Source: Giesbergeria sp. (lineage in GTDB: Bacteria > Pseudomonadota > Gammaproteobacteria > Burkholderiales > Burkholderiaceae_C). From it: 49,095 nucleotides of DNA. The notes below the pieces were generated by a model that searched no databases, was not told where the DNA came from, and was given only the letters and a program-made list of their open reading frames with translations. The position numbers and the translations under genes are program-made. Positions within the stretch are counted from its first letter, which is position 1; each line of letters starts with the position of its first letter. The stretch is from the NCBI RefSeq assembly GCF_028686475.1, contig NZ_JAQUCA010000023.1, positions 1 through 49,095 on the forward strand, given 5' to 3'. Positions 23,365 through 33,475 of this stretch are shown here, in pieces.

Positions 23365-24165
23365 ATGGCTTATCAACATATTCTGTTCGAGGTCAGCGAG
23401 AGCGGCATGGCCCGCCTGACGCTGAACCGTCCGGACAAAATGAACAGCTTTAACGCGGCCATGCACGCCGAGTTGCGCGATGCCTTAGACAGTATCCAAA
23501 CCAACCCCGCCGTGCGCGTGTTGGTACTGACCGGCGCAGGCCGGGGCTTCTGTGCGGGCCAAGACCTGGCCGATGCCGAAGTGCGCTTTGTGCCCGGCGA
23601 AACCCCGCCCGATTTGGGCGATGTGGTCGAGCGCCATTACAAGCCACTCATCCTGCGTTTGGCCAACTTGCGCGTGCCGACCGTGGCGGCTGTCAATGGC
23701 GTAGCTGCTGGCGCTGGGGCCAGCTTGGCGCTGGCTTGCGATATGGTGATTGCCAGCCAAGTAGCCTCGTTCATGTTGCCGTTTGCCAAGATTGGCCTGA
23801 TTCCTGATACCGCCTGCTCTTGGTTGGTGCCGCAACGCATTGGTCATGCCCGTGCTTTGGGCTTGGCCATGATGGGGAACAAATTGCCCGCGGCCAAGGC
23901 TGCCGAGTGGGGCCTGATTTGGGAAGCCGTGGCTGAGGATGCCTTTGCCGAAAATGTGCAAAAGCTGGCCGAACAACTGGCCGCCATGCCCACCAAGGCC
24001 TTGGTGCGTACCCGCCAAGCCATGCAAGCGGCACAAACCAACACGCTAGAGCAACAACTCACGCTCGAAGGCATGTTGATGCGCGAAATGGGCCGCAGCA
24101 GCGACTATGTCGAAGGCGTGGCCGCCTTCTTGGAAAAGCGTGCTCCACGCTTTACCGGAGCATGA
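23365..24165 (+). CDS. paaG: Ring-epoxide isomerase (enoyl-CoA hydratase family) PaaG
   Basis: PaaG isomerises the ring-1,2-epoxide of phenylacetyl-CoA to oxepin-CoA and also shifts double bonds later in the pathway. The 266-residue crotonase-fold protein has the CoA/oxyanion segments GAGRGFCAGQDL (about 52-63) and GVAAGAGASLALACDM (about 112-127), and MLPFAKIGLIPDTACSW as in PaaG. It starts after a GGAGTCGCAGCG leader 12 bases downstream of paaN and overlaps paaH by four bases (ATGA). Confidence 0.9.
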   Translation: MAYQHILFEVSESGMARLTLNRPDKMNSFNAAMHAELRDALDSIQTNPAVRVLVLTGAGRGFCAGQDLADAEVRFVPGETPPDLGDVVERHYKPLILRLANLRVPTVAAVNGVAAGAGASLALACDMVIASQVASFMLPFAKIGLIPDTACSWLVPQRIGHARALGLAMMGNKLPAAKAAEWGLIWEAVAEDAFAENVQKLAEQLAAMPTKALVRTRQAMQAAQTNTLEQQLTLEGMLMREMGRSSDYVEGVAAFLEKRAPRFTGA

Positions 24166-25700
24166 GCATGGCCGTGAATGCACTTCCCCTGTCCGCTGTG
24201 GTAGCGGTGATTGGCACCGGCGCAATGGGTGCGGGCATTGCCCAAGTGGCTGCTGTTGCTGGCCACCCGGTGCGCTTGTTAGACAACCGCCCCGGTGCGG
24301 CGCAACAAGCCGTCGAGGGTATCCGCGCCCAACTGAACAAGCTGGCCGACAAAGGCAAGATGACAGCCGATGCAGCCCGCGCTGCTGGTGAGCGCCTCCA
24401 AGCAGTGGAGAGCGTAGCCCAATTGGCCGATGCTGGTTTGGTGGTCGAGGCGATTGTCGAAAACCTCGAAGTCAAGCGCGCCCTGTTCCGTGATTTGGAA
24501 GCCGTGGTGGGTGCACATTGCATTTTTGGTACCAACACCTCGTCTATTTCTGTCACCGCCATTGGCGCTGGTTTGCAAAATGCCGGTCGTTTGGCTGGGC
24601 TGCACTTCTTCAATCCAGCCCCGTTGATGGCGCTGGTCGAGGTAGTGTCCGGCTTGGCTACCGAGCCTGCGGTGGCCGAGACGCTGTTTGCCACCGCCGC
24701 CGCGTGGGGCAAAACGCCAGTACATGCCAAATCAACCCCCGGCTTCATCGTGAACCGGGTGGCGCGTCCGTTCTACGCCGAAGGTTTGCGTCTGGTACAC
24801 GAGGGTGCCGCTGATTGCGCCACCATCGATGCCGTGGTGCGTGAGGCCGGTGGTTTCCGCATGGGGCCATTTGAACTGATGGACATGATTGGCCACGATG
24901 TCAACTTTGCCGTTACCCGTTCGGTCTGGAATGCTTTCTTTAACGACCAGCGTTTCTTGCCCTCGCTGATTCAGCAAGAGTTGGTCGATGCGGGTTTCTT
25001 GGGGCGCAAAACAGGCCGGGGTTTTTACAGCTATGCCGCTGGCGCTGAACGCCCCGCCGCACAAACCGCTGCTGCTTGCACCGCACCAGCGCAAATCACG
25101 GTGTATGGCAACACGGCGCTGGCGCAAGCCTTGGCCAGCCGCTTGCAAGCTGCTGGGCTTGCCTTCAGCCAAGCTGCCGAGGCTGCCGATGGCCGCGTGG
25201 CCGAAGCTGCCGAGGCGGTGTTGTACCAAACCGATGGCCGCACTGCCACCCAGCGCGCCCAAGCCAGCGGCGTTGCCAACACCGTGTTGGTCGATTTGGC
25301 CTTGGACTATGGCAAAGCCACCCGCTTGGCCGTGGCCGTAGCCCGCCAAACCTCCAGCGTGGCACGCGATGCCGCAGTCGGTTTGCTGCAAGCCGCTGGT
25401 TGGGCGGTGTCGCAGTTCAACGATGTGCCCGGTTTGGCGGTGATGCGTACCGTGGCCATGTTGGCCAACGAGGCCGCCGATGCCGTCAACCAAGGCGTGT
25501 GCGATGTGCGCGGTGCCGATGCCGCCATGCGCTTGGGTGTCAATTACCCCTGCGGCCCGTTGGCTTGGGCCGATGCGGTGGGCGTGGCACAAATCCATGC
25601 CGTCCTGAAGAATTTAGGCCAGTTCTACGGTGAAGACCGCTACCGCGTCTCGCCGCTGATTCAGCAAGCCGTTTATGCCGGAAGCACCCTCCATGTCTGA
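24162..25700 (+). CDS. paaH: 3-hydroxyadipyl-CoA dehydrogenase PaaH
   Basis: PaaH oxidises 3-hydroxyadipyl-CoA to 3-oxoadipyl-CoA with NAD. The 512-residue protein has the Rossmann loop VIGTGAMGAGIAQ (about 15-27), the NAD region FGTNTSSISVT, HFFNPAPLMALVEVV and two 3HCDH C-terminal domains (about 195-290 and 410-505), the second with CGPLAWAD. This double C-terminal length is usual for PaaH. It overlaps paaG at the start and paaI at the end, so it is tightly coupled. Confidence 0.92.
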   Translation: MSMAVNALPLSAVVAVIGTGAMGAGIAQVAAVAGHPVRLLDNRPGAAQQAVEGIRAQLNKLADKGKMTADAARAAGERLQAVESVAQLADAGLVVEAIVENLEVKRALFRDLEAVVGAHCIFGTNTSSISVTAIGAGLQNAGRLAGLHFFNPAPLMALVEVVSGLATEPAVAETLFATAAAWGKTPVHAKSTPGFIVNRVARPFYAEGLRLVHEGAADCATIDAVVREAGGFRMGPFELMDMIGHDVNFAVTRSVWNAFFNDQRFLPSLIQQELVDAGFLGRKTGRGFYSYAAGAERPAAQTAAACTAPAQITVYGNTALAQALASRLQAAGLAFSQAAEAADGRVAEAAEAVLYQTDGRTATQRAQASGVANTVLVDLALDYGKATRLAVAVARQTSSVARDAAVGLLQAAGWAVSQFNDVPGLAVMRTVAMLANEAADAVNQGVCDVRGADAAMRLGVNYPCGPLAWADAVGVAQIHAVLKNLGQFYGEDRYRVSPLIQQAVYAGSTLHV

Positions 25701-26157
25701 AGTTGATACCTCTGCCTTGACCCCCCAAGAATTGGCTACGGCCGCCAGCGATGCCATGTGGCAGCGCGATGCTACCGCCCAAGCCTTGGGCATGGAGCGT
25801 CTCTCGGTCACGCCGGGCCAAGCTACCCTGCGTATGGCGGTGCGCCCCGATATGGTCAATGGCCACCACATTTGCCACGGTGGGATGATTTTTGCGCTGG
25901 CCGATACCGCCTTTGCCTATTCCTGCAATAGCTACAACCTCAACACCGTGGCCTCGGCCTGCCATATTGATTTTCTCTCGCCAGCGCGTGAGGGTGATGT
26001 GCTTGAAGCCGTGGCCGTAGAGCGCTCCGCTGCCGGTCGCACCGGCGTTTATGACGTCACCGTGAGCGTCGTAGGTGGAAAAACCGTAGCGCTGTTCCGT
26101 GGCAAGAGTTACCGTATCAAAGGCGAAGTGACTGCCAGCTTTGCCACACAAGATTGA
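25693..26157 (+). CDS. paaI: Phenylacetate pathway thioesterase PaaI
   Basis: PaaI is a hotdog-fold acyl-CoA thioesterase that frees CoA trapped in dead-end ring-hydroxylated phenylacetyl-CoA. The 154-residue protein has the hotdog signature NGHHICHGGMIFALADTAF with the catalytic Asp in ALADTA, and HIDFLSPAREGD. The ATG at 25693 lies eight bases inside paaH and follows GGAAG. An in-frame ATG six codons earlier is possible. Confidence 0.9.
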   Translation: MSEVDTSALTPQELATAASDAMWQRDATAQALGMERLSVTPGQATLRMAVRPDMVNGHHICHGGMIFALADTAFAYSCNSYNLNTVASACHIDFLSPAREGDVLEAVAVERSAAGRTGVYDVTVSVVGGKTVALFRGKSYRIKGEVTASFATQD

Positions 26158-26216
26158 GCGCCAGCGCCATCTTGCAGCCCCTTTTGTAAAAAATTCTGGA
26201 TGAAAGAGACCAATCC

Positions 26217-27542
26217 ATGACCGTCAAGCAACCCGCTCCAGGTGATTTGGAACCCATCGAAACCGCCAGCCGTGATGAAATCTCTGCGCTGCAACTCGAA
26301 CGCCTGAAATGGTCGGTGCGCCACACCTACGACAACGTGGCCCCTTACCGTGAAAAGTGCCTGGCCAAGGGCGTACACCCCGATGACCTGAAGACGCTGG
26401 CCGATTTGGCCAAGTTCCCCTTCATGACCAAGTTGGACTTGCGCGACCACTACCCGTTTGGCCTGTTTGCCGTGCCGCGCCAAAAAATTGCTCGTCTGCA
26501 CGCCTCCAGCGGCACCACTGGCAAATCCATTGTGGTGGGTTACACCCGGCAAGATGCCGACAACTGGGCCGACTTGGCTGCCCGCTCTTTGCGTGCTGCC
26601 GGTGTACGCCCCGGTGATATGGTGCAGAACTCCTATGGCTACGGTATGTTTACCGGCGGTTTGGGCGCCCACTTTGGTATTGAACGCTTGGGTTGCACCG
26701 CCGTGCCTATGTCTGGTGGCCAAACCGAAAAGCAAGTCCAGCAAATCATGGACTTCAAGCCCGATGCCATCATGGTTACGCCCTCGTACTCGCTGGTGAT
26801 TGCCGAAGAGTTTGAACGCCAAGGCATCAAGCCCGAAGAAATCTCGCTCAAAGTGGGTATTTTTGGTGCCGAGCCTTGGGGCGAAGGGATGCGCGCCGAA
26901 ATTGAGAAAAAACTCGGCATTGACGCTATCGACATCTACGGCCTGACCGAAGTGATGGGGCCGGGCGTGGCCTGCGAGTGCATCGAGACCAAAGACGGCC
27001 CGGTGATTTGGGAAGACCATTTCTACCCCGAAATCATCAACCCCGACACCGGCGAAGTGTTGCCCGATGGTGAACTGGGCGAACTGGTGTTTACCTCGCT
27101 GACCAAAGAAGCCTTCCCCGTTATCCGCTACCGCACGCGCGATTTGACCCGCCTGTTGCCACCCACAGCGCGTTCGTTCCGCCGTATGGGCAAGATTACC
27201 GGTCGTTCGGACGACATGCTGATTGTGCGCGGTGTCAACGTTTTCCCCACCCAAGTGGAAGAGCAAATCCTGCGTGACAACCGTTTGTCGGGCAACTACC
27301 AAATCCACCTGAGCCGCGACGGCCACTTGGACAACGTAGAAATCCGCTGCGAACTGCAACAAAGCCTGAGCGGCCAACTCAGCCCAGCTGACATCCAACA
27401 GGTCGCCAAAGAGCTGCAACACCATATCAAGACCATCGTTGGCATCTCGACCAAGGTGAACGTGTTTGAGGCCAATGCCTTGCCGCGCACCCTGACCGGC
27501 AAAGCCCGCCGTGTGTTCGACGAGCGTCCTAAGCAAGCCTGA
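26217..27542 (+). CDS. paaK: Phenylacetate–CoA ligase PaaK
   Basis: PaaK activates phenylacetate to phenylacetyl-CoA with ATP, the entry step of the pathway and the source of the PaaX inducer. The 441-residue adenylate-forming enzyme has the P-loop HASSGTTGKSIVVGYT (about 95-110), YGLTEVMGPGVACE, RYRTRDLTRLLP and the C-terminal domain KITGRSDDMLIVRGVNVFP with a Lys near GKARRV. Length and order are typical. It lies 59 bases after paaI and 11 bases before the thiolase. Confidence 0.96.
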   Translation: MTVKQPAPGDLEPIETASRDEISALQLERLKWSVRHTYDNVAPYREKCLAKGVHPDDLKTLADLAKFPFMTKLDLRDHYPFGLFAVPRQKIARLHASSGTTGKSIVVGYTRQDADNWADLAARSLRAAGVRPGDMVQNSYGYGMFTGGLGAHFGIERLGCTAVPMSGGQTEKQVQQIMDFKPDAIMVTPSYSLVIAEEFERQGIKPEEISLKVGIFGAEPWGEGMRAEIEKKLGIDAIDIYGLTEVMGPGVACECIETKDGPVIWEDHFYPEIINPDTGEVLPDGELGELVFTSLTKEAFPVIRYRTRDLTRLLPPTARSFRRMGKITGRSDDMLIVRGVNVFPTQVEEQILRDNRLSGNYQIHLSRDGHLDNVEIRCELQQSLSGQLSPADIQQVAKELQHHIKTIVGISTKVNVFEANALPRTLTGKARRVFDERPKQA

Positions 27543-27553
27543 GGAGAAACTGC

Positions 27554-28759
27554 ATGACCCAAGCCTTTATTTGCGACGCTATCCGCACCCCCATTGGCCG
27601 TTACGGTGGCGCACTGTCTTCGGTGCGTGCCGATGATTTGGGCGCTGTTCCGCTCAAGGCGCTGATGGAGCGCAACCCCCAAGTGGACTGGCCCGCTGTG
27701 GATGACATCATCTACGGCTGTGCCAACCAAGCCGGTGAAGACAACCGCAACGTGGCGCGCATGTCTGGCCTGTTGGCTGGCCTGCCGGTGCAAGTGCCCG
27801 GCACCACCGTCAACCGCCTGTGCGGCTCTGGTATGGATGCCATTGGTTTGGCTGCCCGCTCTATCAAGGCCGGTGAAGCCAGTTTGATGGTTGCTGGTGG
27901 CGTGGAAAGCATGAGCCGCGCCCCCTTCGTCATGCCCAAGGCCGATAGCGCTTTCAGCCGTAGCAACGTGGTCTATGACACCACCATCGGCTGGCGCTTT
28001 CCCAATCCCTTGATGAAGAAGCTCTACGACACCCACTCGATGCCGCAAACGGCCGACAACGTGGCCGCAGAGTTCCAAATTGGCCGTGCCGACCAAGATG
28101 CCTTTGCCTTGCGTTCACAACAACGTTGGGGCGCTGCCAACGCCGCTGGTCGTTTTGCCGATGAGTTGGTGTCCGTCACCATCCCGCGCAAAAAGGGCGA
28201 CCCGCTGGTCGTGACCACCGACGAGCATCCGCGCCCCGAAACCACGCTAGAGATGCTGGCCAAGCTCAAAGGTGTGAACGGCCCCGATTTGAGCGTGACT
28301 GCTGGCAATGCCTCGGGTGTGAACGATGGCGCTTGCGCCCTGCTGTTGGCCTCCGAAGATGCGGCAAAGCGTTATGGCTTGACCCCACGCGCCCGTGTGG
28401 TCGGCATGGCGACGGCGGGCCTGGCTCCGCGCATCATGGGCTTTGGCCCGGCTCCGGCAGTCCGCAAAGTGCTGGCACAAACCGGCCTGACGCTGGCGCA
28501 AATGGACGTAATTGAGCTGAATGAAGCTTTTGCCGCCCAAGCCTTGGCGGTGTTGCGTGATTTGGGCTTGCCCGACGATGCCGCCCACGTCAACCCCAAC
28601 GGCGGCGCGATTGCAATGGGCCACCCGCTGGGTATGAGTGGCGCCCGTTTGGTCACCACCGCCAGTTACGAACTCGCCCGCCGGGGTGGCCGCTACGCAC
28701 TTTGCACCATGTGCATTGGCGTGGGCCAAGGTATTGCAATGGTTATCGAGCGCGTTTGA
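27554..28759 (+). CDS. paaJ: 3-oxoadipyl-CoA thiolase
   Basis: This thiolase cleaves 3-oxoadipyl-CoA to succinyl-CoA and acetyl-CoA, the last step of the pathway. The 401-residue protein has the nucleophilic Cys in [12 protein letters not shown] (about 92), [25 protein letters not shown] and the second active-site Cys in [10 protein letters not shown]. PaaJ and PcaF cannot be told apart from sequence; the context points to PaaJ. It begins after a GGAGAAACTGC ribosome binding site. Confidence 0.93.
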   Translation: MTQAFICDAIRTPIGRYGGALSSVRADDLGAVPLKALMERNPQVDWPAVDDIIYGCANQAGEDNRNVARMSGLLAGLPVQVPGTTVNRLCGSGMDAIGLAARSIKAGEASLMVAGGVESMSRAPFVMPKADSAFSRSNVVYDTTIGWRFPNPLMKKLYDTHSMPQTADNVAAEFQIGRADQDAFALRSQQRWGAANAAGRFADELVSVTIPRKKGDPLVVTTDEHPRPETTLEMLAKLKGVNGPDLSVTAGNASGVNDGACALLLASEDAAKRYGLTPRARVVGMATAGLAPRIMGFGPAPAVRKVLAQTGLTLAQMDVIELNEAFAAQALAVLRDLGLPDDAAHVNPNGGAIAMGHPLGMSGARLVTTASYELARRGGRYALCTMCIGVGQGIAMVIERV

Positions 28760-28798
28760 GCGTTATAAACAAAAGCTTATTCACTAGGAGACAAAGTA

Positions 28799-29947
28799 AT
28801 GAAATTTCAACTCAAGCAAATCGCCATCGGCGCTACGCTGGCTCTGGGTGCTTTGATGGCACAGGCGGCTGACCCGATCAAAATCGGTGCCGTGCTGTCC
28901 GTTACCGGCCCCGCGGCCTTCTTGGGTGACCCTGAGCTGAAAACCCTGCAAATGTACGTCGAAGACCTGAACAAAAAGGGCGGCGTGTTGGGGCGTCAGT
29001 TGGAACTGGTGCATTACGACGATGGCAGCGATGCCAACAAGGCCAACGGCTTCACCAAGCGCCTGATTGACAACGACAAGGTCGATGTCGTGATTGGCGG
29101 CACCACCACCGGTGCCACCATGTCGATGGTGCCGCTGGTCATGAAGGCCGAAGTGCCCTTTATCTCCTTGGCTGGTGCCGTGGTGATTACGGAGCCGGTC
29201 AAGAAATGGGTGTTCAAGACCCCCCACACCGACCGCATGGCTGCTGAAAAAGTGTTTGAAGACATGAAAAAGCGCAACCTGACCAAGGTAGCGCTGCTGT
29301 CGGAAACTTCCGGTTTTGGCCAGTCGGGCAAAAAAGAAACCGAAGCTGTGGCCGCTAAATACGGCATTACTTTGGTGGCCAACGAAACCTACGGCCCCAA
29401 AGACACCGACATGAGTCCCCAGCTGACCAAAATCAAGAACACAGCCGGTGTGCAAGCTGTGTTTGTGTTTGGTTTGGGCCAAGGGCCAGCTATCGTGACC
29501 AAGAACTACAAGCAGTTGGGTGTGAACCTGCCGCTGTACCAATCGCACGGTGTGGCCTCGGACGAGTTCCTGAAGCTGGCTGGCCCAGCAGCTGAAGGTG
29601 TGCGCCTGCCCTCGCCAGCCCAGTTGATTCCGGAGCAACTGCCCGCCAGCGACCCCCAAAAGCCCGTGGTAGCGGCTTACGACTTGGCCTACAAAACGCG
29701 CTACAAGTCTGACGTATCCACCTTTGGCGGTTACGCCTACGACGCTTTGATGCTGACGGTAGATGCCATGAAGCGTGCCAATGGCACCGACAAGGCCAAG
29801 GTGCGCGATGCCCTCGAAGCCACCAAAGGCTTTGTGGCCACCAGCGGCACCTTCAATATGTCGGCCACCGACCACATGGGCCTGAACCTGACCGCCTTCC
29901 GCCTGTTGGAAGTCAAGGATGGCAAATGGAGCCTGTTGCAGCAATAA
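28799..29947 (+). CDS. livK: Liv-type ABC transporter substrate-binding protein
   Basis: This is a 382-residue periplasmic binding protein with a signal peptide (MKFQLKQIAIGATLALGA up to AQA, cleavage before ADPIKIG) and the type I periplasmic fold of LivJ/LivK: VLSVTGPAAFLGDPE, DVVIGGTTTGATMS, ETSGFGQSGKKETEA and YDALMLTVDAMKRA. It is separated from livHMGF by seven paa genes but uses the same strand and probably the same transcript. The ligand is likely phenylacetate or a related aromatic acid (inference). AGGAGACAAAGTA precedes the start. Confidence 0.92.
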   Translation: MKFQLKQIAIGATLALGALMAQAADPIKIGAVLSVTGPAAFLGDPELKTLQMYVEDLNKKGGVLGRQLELVHYDDGSDANKANGFTKRLIDNDKVDVVIGGTTTGATMSMVPLVMKAEVPFISLAGAVVITEPVKKWVFKTPHTDRMAAEKVFEDMKKRNLTKVALLSETSGFGQSGKKETEAVAAKYGITLVANETYGPKDTDMSPQLTKIKNTAGVQAVFVFGLGQGPAIVTKNYKQLGVNLPLYQSHGVASDEFLKLAGPAAEGVRLPSPAQLIPEQLPASDPQKPVVAAYDLAYKTRYKSDVSTFGGYAYDALMLTVDAMKRANGTDKAKVRDALEATKGFVATSGTFNMSATDHMGLNLTAFRLLEVKDGKWSLLQQ

Positions 29948-29983
29948 ACCCCTGAAAAATTTTGACCACGAGCCACCTTCACC

Positions 29984-30766
29984 ATGTACCAAACCCTGAG
30001 CATTGAGCGCCAAGACCGCGTCGCCACCATCTGGATGGACCGTCCCGATGTGTTCAACGCCTTTGACGAACAACTGATTACCGACTTGGGCGCGGCCTGC
30101 GCCGAACTGGATGCCGATGCCTCGGTGCGCGTGGTGGTGTTGGCTGGCCGTGGCAAGCATTTTTCAGCCGGTGCCGATTTGAACTGGATGAAGCGCGCAT
30201 CGGCCTTCACCGAGGAAGAAAACCGCGCCGATGCGCGCAAGTTTGCCCACATGTTGCGCGCCTTGTCGGGCATGTCCAAGCCCACCGTAGCCCGCGTACA
30301 AGGGGCTGCTTTGGGCGGCGGCACCGGCTTGGCCGCCGCTTGCGATATGGCCGTGGCCAGCAGTGATGCCAGCTTTGCCACCTCCGAAGTCAAGTTCGGC
30401 ATCATCCCGGCGGTGATTAGCCCCTATGTGCTGCGCGCCATTGGGCCGCGCCATGCACTGCGCTACTTCCAAAGTGGCGAGCGCTTCTCGGCCCAGCGCG
30501 CCTTGGCGATGGGCTTGGTAACCGAAGTATGCGAGCGCGAGCAGTTGGATACCACCATCGCCGCCCTGATTGAGCCGCTGATTGTGGGCGCACCACTGGC
30601 CCAAAAAGCCGCCAAAGATTTGATTGCTGCCGTCGCTGGCCACCCGATTGACGATGCCGTCAGCGAAGAAACCGCCCAGCGCATTGCCCGCCAGCGTGCC
30701 ACCAGCGAAGCCAAAGACGGCATCAGCGCTTTTTTAGAAAAGCGCACGCCCGCTTGGTTGCTCTGA
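29984..30766 (+). CDS. Enoyl-CoA hydratase, likely serving as PaaF
   Basis: This 260-residue crotonase has [15 protein letters not shown] (about 55-69), [16 protein letters not shown] (about 107-122) and [17 protein letters not shown] with the catalytic Glu. The ADLNWM and PAVISPYV motifs resemble methylglutaconyl-CoA hydratase (LiuC-type) more than E. coli PaaF. No other hydratase is present in the cluster, so it is the likely 2,3-dehydroadipyl-CoA hydratase. It lies between livK and paaA. Confidence 0.88.
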   Translation: MYQTLSIERQDRVATIWMDRPDVFNAFDEQLITDLGAACAELDADASVRVVVLAGRGKHFSAGADLNWMKRASAFTEEENRADARKFAHMLRALSGMSKPTVARVQGAALGGGTGLAAACDMAVASSDASFATSEVKFGIIPAVISPYVLRAIGPRHALRYFQSGERFSAQRALAMGLVTEVCEREQLDTTIAALIEPLIVGAPLAQKAAKDLIAAVAGHPIDDAVSEETAQRIARQRATSEAKDGISAFLEKRTPAWLL

Positions 30767-30812
30767 TTTTTTCCCCACCGTATTGGCCTCAACCTTCAAG
30801 GAGTTAATCGCC

Positions 30813-31826
30813 ATGTACACGCAATCGTTCAGTGTGCCGGATGAGCCCGGCCAAAAACACATCAAAGCTGTGGCACCTGCCGAGCCAGCAGAATTGATGG
30901 CCAAATTTGATGCGCGCATCGATTCCGATGGCCGCATCGAGCCGCAAGACTGGATGCCCGATGCCTACCGCAAAACGCTGGTACGCCAAATCAGCCAGCA
31001 CGCCCACAGCGAAATCGTGGGGATGCTGCCCGAAGGCAACTGGATTAGCCGCGCCCCCAGCTTGAAGCGCAAAGCCATTTTGATTGCCAAGGTGCAAGAC
31101 GAAGGCGGTCACGGCCAGTACCTGTACAGCGCTGCCGAAACCTTGGGCGTGAGCCGCGCCGATTTGCTGGATGCCCTGCATTCGGGCAAGGCCAAATACA
31201 GCTCCATCTTCAACTACCCCACGCTCAATTGGGCCGACGTAGGCACGATTGGCTGGCTGGTCGATGGCGCTGCCATCATGAACCAAGTGCCGCTGTGCCG
31301 CTGCTCTTATGGCCCTTACTCGCGCGCCATGATTCGCGTGTGCAAGGAAGAATCGTTCCACCAACGCCAAGGCTACGAAGCCCTGCTGGTGATGATGAAG
31401 GGCACCGACGAGCAAAAAGCGATGGTGCAAGATGCCGTCAACCGTTACTGGTGGAAGTGCTTGGCCATGTTTGGCCCGCCCGATGCCGACAGCCCGCACA
31501 GCGCGCAAGCCATGCGTTGGGGTATCAAGCGTGTCTCTAACGATGACCTGCGCCAAAAATTTATCGATGCCACTGTGCCTCAGGCCAAGGTATTGGGTGT
31601 CACCCTGCCCGACCCCGACCTGAAGTGGAATGAAGAACGTGGTCACTACGACTACGGCCAAATCGATTGGGACGAATTCTGGAACACGGTCAACGGCAAC
31701 GGCCCGTGCAACAAAGAGCGTCTCTCGACCCGCGTGAAAGCGCACAACGACGGCCAATGGGTGCGCGATGCCGCCCTGGCCCACGCCCGTAAACAGCAAC
31801 AACGCGCAATGAAGGAAGCAGCATGA
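30813..31826 (+). CDS. paaA: Phenylacetyl-CoA 1,2-epoxidase subunit A (catalytic)
   Basis: PaaA is the diiron oxygenase subunit that forms the ring 1,2-epoxide of phenylacetyl-CoA with O2. The 337-residue protein has the ferritin-like diiron motifs [20 protein letters not shown] (about 96-115) and [16 protein letters not shown] (about 181-196). AAGGAG precedes the ATG at 30813 (spacing eight bases). It overlaps paaB by four bases. Confidence 0.96.
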   Translation: MYTQSFSVPDEPGQKHIKAVAPAEPAELMAKFDARIDSDGRIEPQDWMPDAYRKTLVRQISQHAHSEIVGMLPEGNWISRAPSLKRKAILIAKVQDEGGHGQYLYSAAETLGVSRADLLDALHSGKAKYSSIFNYPTLNWADVGTIGWLVDGAAIMNQVPLCRCSYGPYSRAMIRVCKEESFHQRQGYEALLVMMKGTDEQKAMVQDAVNRYWWKCLAMFGPPDADSPHSAQAMRWGIKRVSNDDLRQKFIDATVPQAKVLGVTLPDPDLKWNEERGHYDYGQIDWDEFWNTVNGNGPCNKERLSTRVKAHNDGQWVRDAALAHARKQQQRAMKEAA

Positions 31827-32119
31827 GCACCCCCGCACTGAAAGATTGGCCCCTGTGGGAAGTTTTTGTTCGCAGCAAGCAAGGCTTGGACCACAAGCAC
31901 TGCGGTAGCCTGCACGCCTCGGACCCTCAGCACGCGCTGCAAATGGCACGCGACATGTACACCCGCCGCCAAGAAGGCGTGAGCATCTGGGTGATTCCTT
32001 CGGCCCAAATCACAGCCAGCAACCCCGACGACAAGGGCGAGCTGTTTGACCCAGCGGCTGACAAAATCTACCGCCACCCGACCTTCTACGAAATTCCCGA
32101 AGAAGTGGGGCACATGTAA
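31823..32119 (+). CDS. paaB: Phenylacetyl-CoA epoxidase subunit B
   Basis: PaaB is a 98-residue structural subunit that links PaaA–PaaC heterodimers. It has the conserved [21 protein letters not shown]-terminus and DNA-independent small alpha/beta pattern [19 protein letters not shown] overlap with paaA and two bases before paaC show translational coupling. Confidence 0.95.
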   Translation: MSTPALKDWPLWEVFVRSKQGLDHKHCGSLHASDPQHALQMARDMYTRRQEGVSIWVIPSAQITASNPDDKGELFDPAADKIYRHPTFYEIPEEVGHM

Positions 32120-32121
32120 TC

Positions 32122-32904
32122 ATGAGCGCAACCGCCAACTACCTGTTGCACTTGGCCGATAACGCCGTAGTGCTGGGCCAGCGCAACGCCGAATGGTGCG
32201 GCCACGGCCCCGTGATTGAGGAAGACATTGCGCTGGCCAACGTCAGCTTGGACTTGATTGGCCAAGCGCGCTTGCTCTACCAGCAGGCCGCGAAAGAACT
32301 GGGTGGTGATGCCACCGAGGACAAGCTGGCCTACTTCCGCAATGAACCCGATTTCCGCAACTACACCCTGCTGGAACTGCCGCACCACAGCGCCTTGGTG
32401 GGTTACGCCAAGACCGATATGGACTATGGCACCACCATCGTGCGTAACTTCCTCTACAGCGCCTTGATGGTGCTGGTCTGGGAAGCCTTGCAGCAGTCCA
32501 AAGACGAGCAATTGGCCGCGATTGCTGCCAAATCGCTCAAAGAGGTGCGCTACCACCTGCGCCACTCGCGCGACTGGCTGATTCGTTTGGGCGATGGCAC
32601 CGACGAATCGCACGCCCGCGTGCAAGCCGCATTGGACCACCTGATGCCCTACACCCAAGAGTTCTGGATTGACAGCAGCATCGAAAGCGCTGCCGTCGCC
32701 GCCGGTGTGGGCGTCCATGTGGCCAGCTTGCGCGCACAATGGGATGCTTTGGTCGATGATGCTTTGGCCCAAGCCACCCTCAAGCGTTCTTCCGCCGATG
32801 GCTACGTCACCCAAGGTAAGAACGGCCTACACTCTGAGCATCTGGGCTTCTTGCTCACCGAGATGCAAAGTTTGGCCCGCGCCCATCCTAACGCTACCTG
32901 GTAA
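32122..32904 (+). CDS. paaC: Phenylacetyl-CoA epoxidase subunit C (structural)
   Basis: PaaC is the ferritin-like partner of PaaA that lacks a catalytic iron site and stabilises the complex. The 260-residue protein has LGQRNAEWCGHGPVIEEDIALANV (given here by ends LGQRN and ALANV), LDLIGQARLLYQ and LKEVRYHLRHSRDWLIRLGDGT. It follows paaB by two bases and precedes paaD by six. Confidence 0.95.
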   Translation: MSATANYLLHLADNAVVLGQRNAEWCGHGPVIEEDIALANVSLDLIGQARLLYQQAAKELGGDATEDKLAYFRNEPDFRNYTLLELPHHSALVGYAKTDMDYGTTIVRNFLYSALMVLVWEALQQSKDEQLAAIAAKSLKEVRYHLRHSRDWLIRLGDGTDESHARVQAALDHLMPYTQEFWIDSSIESAAVAAGVGVHVASLRAQWDALVDDALAQATLKRSSADGYVTQGKNGLHSEHLGFLLTEMQSLARAHPNATW

Positions 32905-32910
32905 AACACC

Positions 32911-33447
32911 ATGAACACCGTTGTCACCCCCGCCGATGCCATACAGGCAGCTTGGGCTGCCCTAGAAACCTTGGCCGACCCGGAAATTCCGGTAGTGTCG
33001 CTGCGTGAACTGGGCATCCTGCGCGATGTGCGTCAGGGTGCCGACGGGCTGGAGGTGGTTATCACCCCCACTTACAGCGGCTGCCCCGCGATGGGCCAGA
33101 TTGAAGACGATGTGAATGCCACCCTGCAAGCTGCTGGCTTGCAGGCCAAGGTCGTCACACAATTGGCCCCCGCTTGGACCACCGACTGGATGACCGAGAT
33201 TGCCAAAGAAAAGCTGCGCGCCTATGGCATTGCACCGCCGGGCCACAGCTGCACCCCAGGGCGCGAAGCGGGCGAGAGCGTGTTGCGTTTTGTGCGCGGA
33301 GCGGCTGAGTCCGCCCCCGCTGTGCCCTGCCCCCATTGTGGTTCTAGCCACACCGTAGAGTCTTCGCATTTTGGCTCTACCGCTTGCAAAGCGCTGTACA
33401 AATGCCTAGATTGCCAAGAACCGTTTGATTATTTCAAACCGTATTAA
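32911..33447 (+). CDS. paaD: Phenylacetyl-CoA epoxidase maturation factor PaaD
   Basis: PaaD is a MIP18/DUF59-family protein thought to help assemble iron centres of the epoxidase. The 178-residue protein has an N-terminal DUF59 domain (LADPEIPVVSLRELGILRDV, TYSGCPAM with the conserved Cys) and a C-terminal zinc-binding segment with CPHCGSSH (about 139-146) and CLDCQEPF (about 168-175). Its end overlaps no other gene; paaE starts 28 bases later. Confidence 0.93.
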   Translation: MNTVVTPADAIQAAWAALETLADPEIPVVSLRELGILRDVRQGADGLEVVITPTYSGCPAMGQIEDDVNATLQAAGLQAKVVTQLAPAWTTDWMTEIAKEKLRAYGIAPPGHSCTPGREAGESVLRFVRGAAESAPAVPCPHCGSSHTVESSHFGSTACKALYKCLDCQEPFDYFKPY

Positions 33448-33475
33448 CACCTTATCACCACCCGGAAACGCCAGC

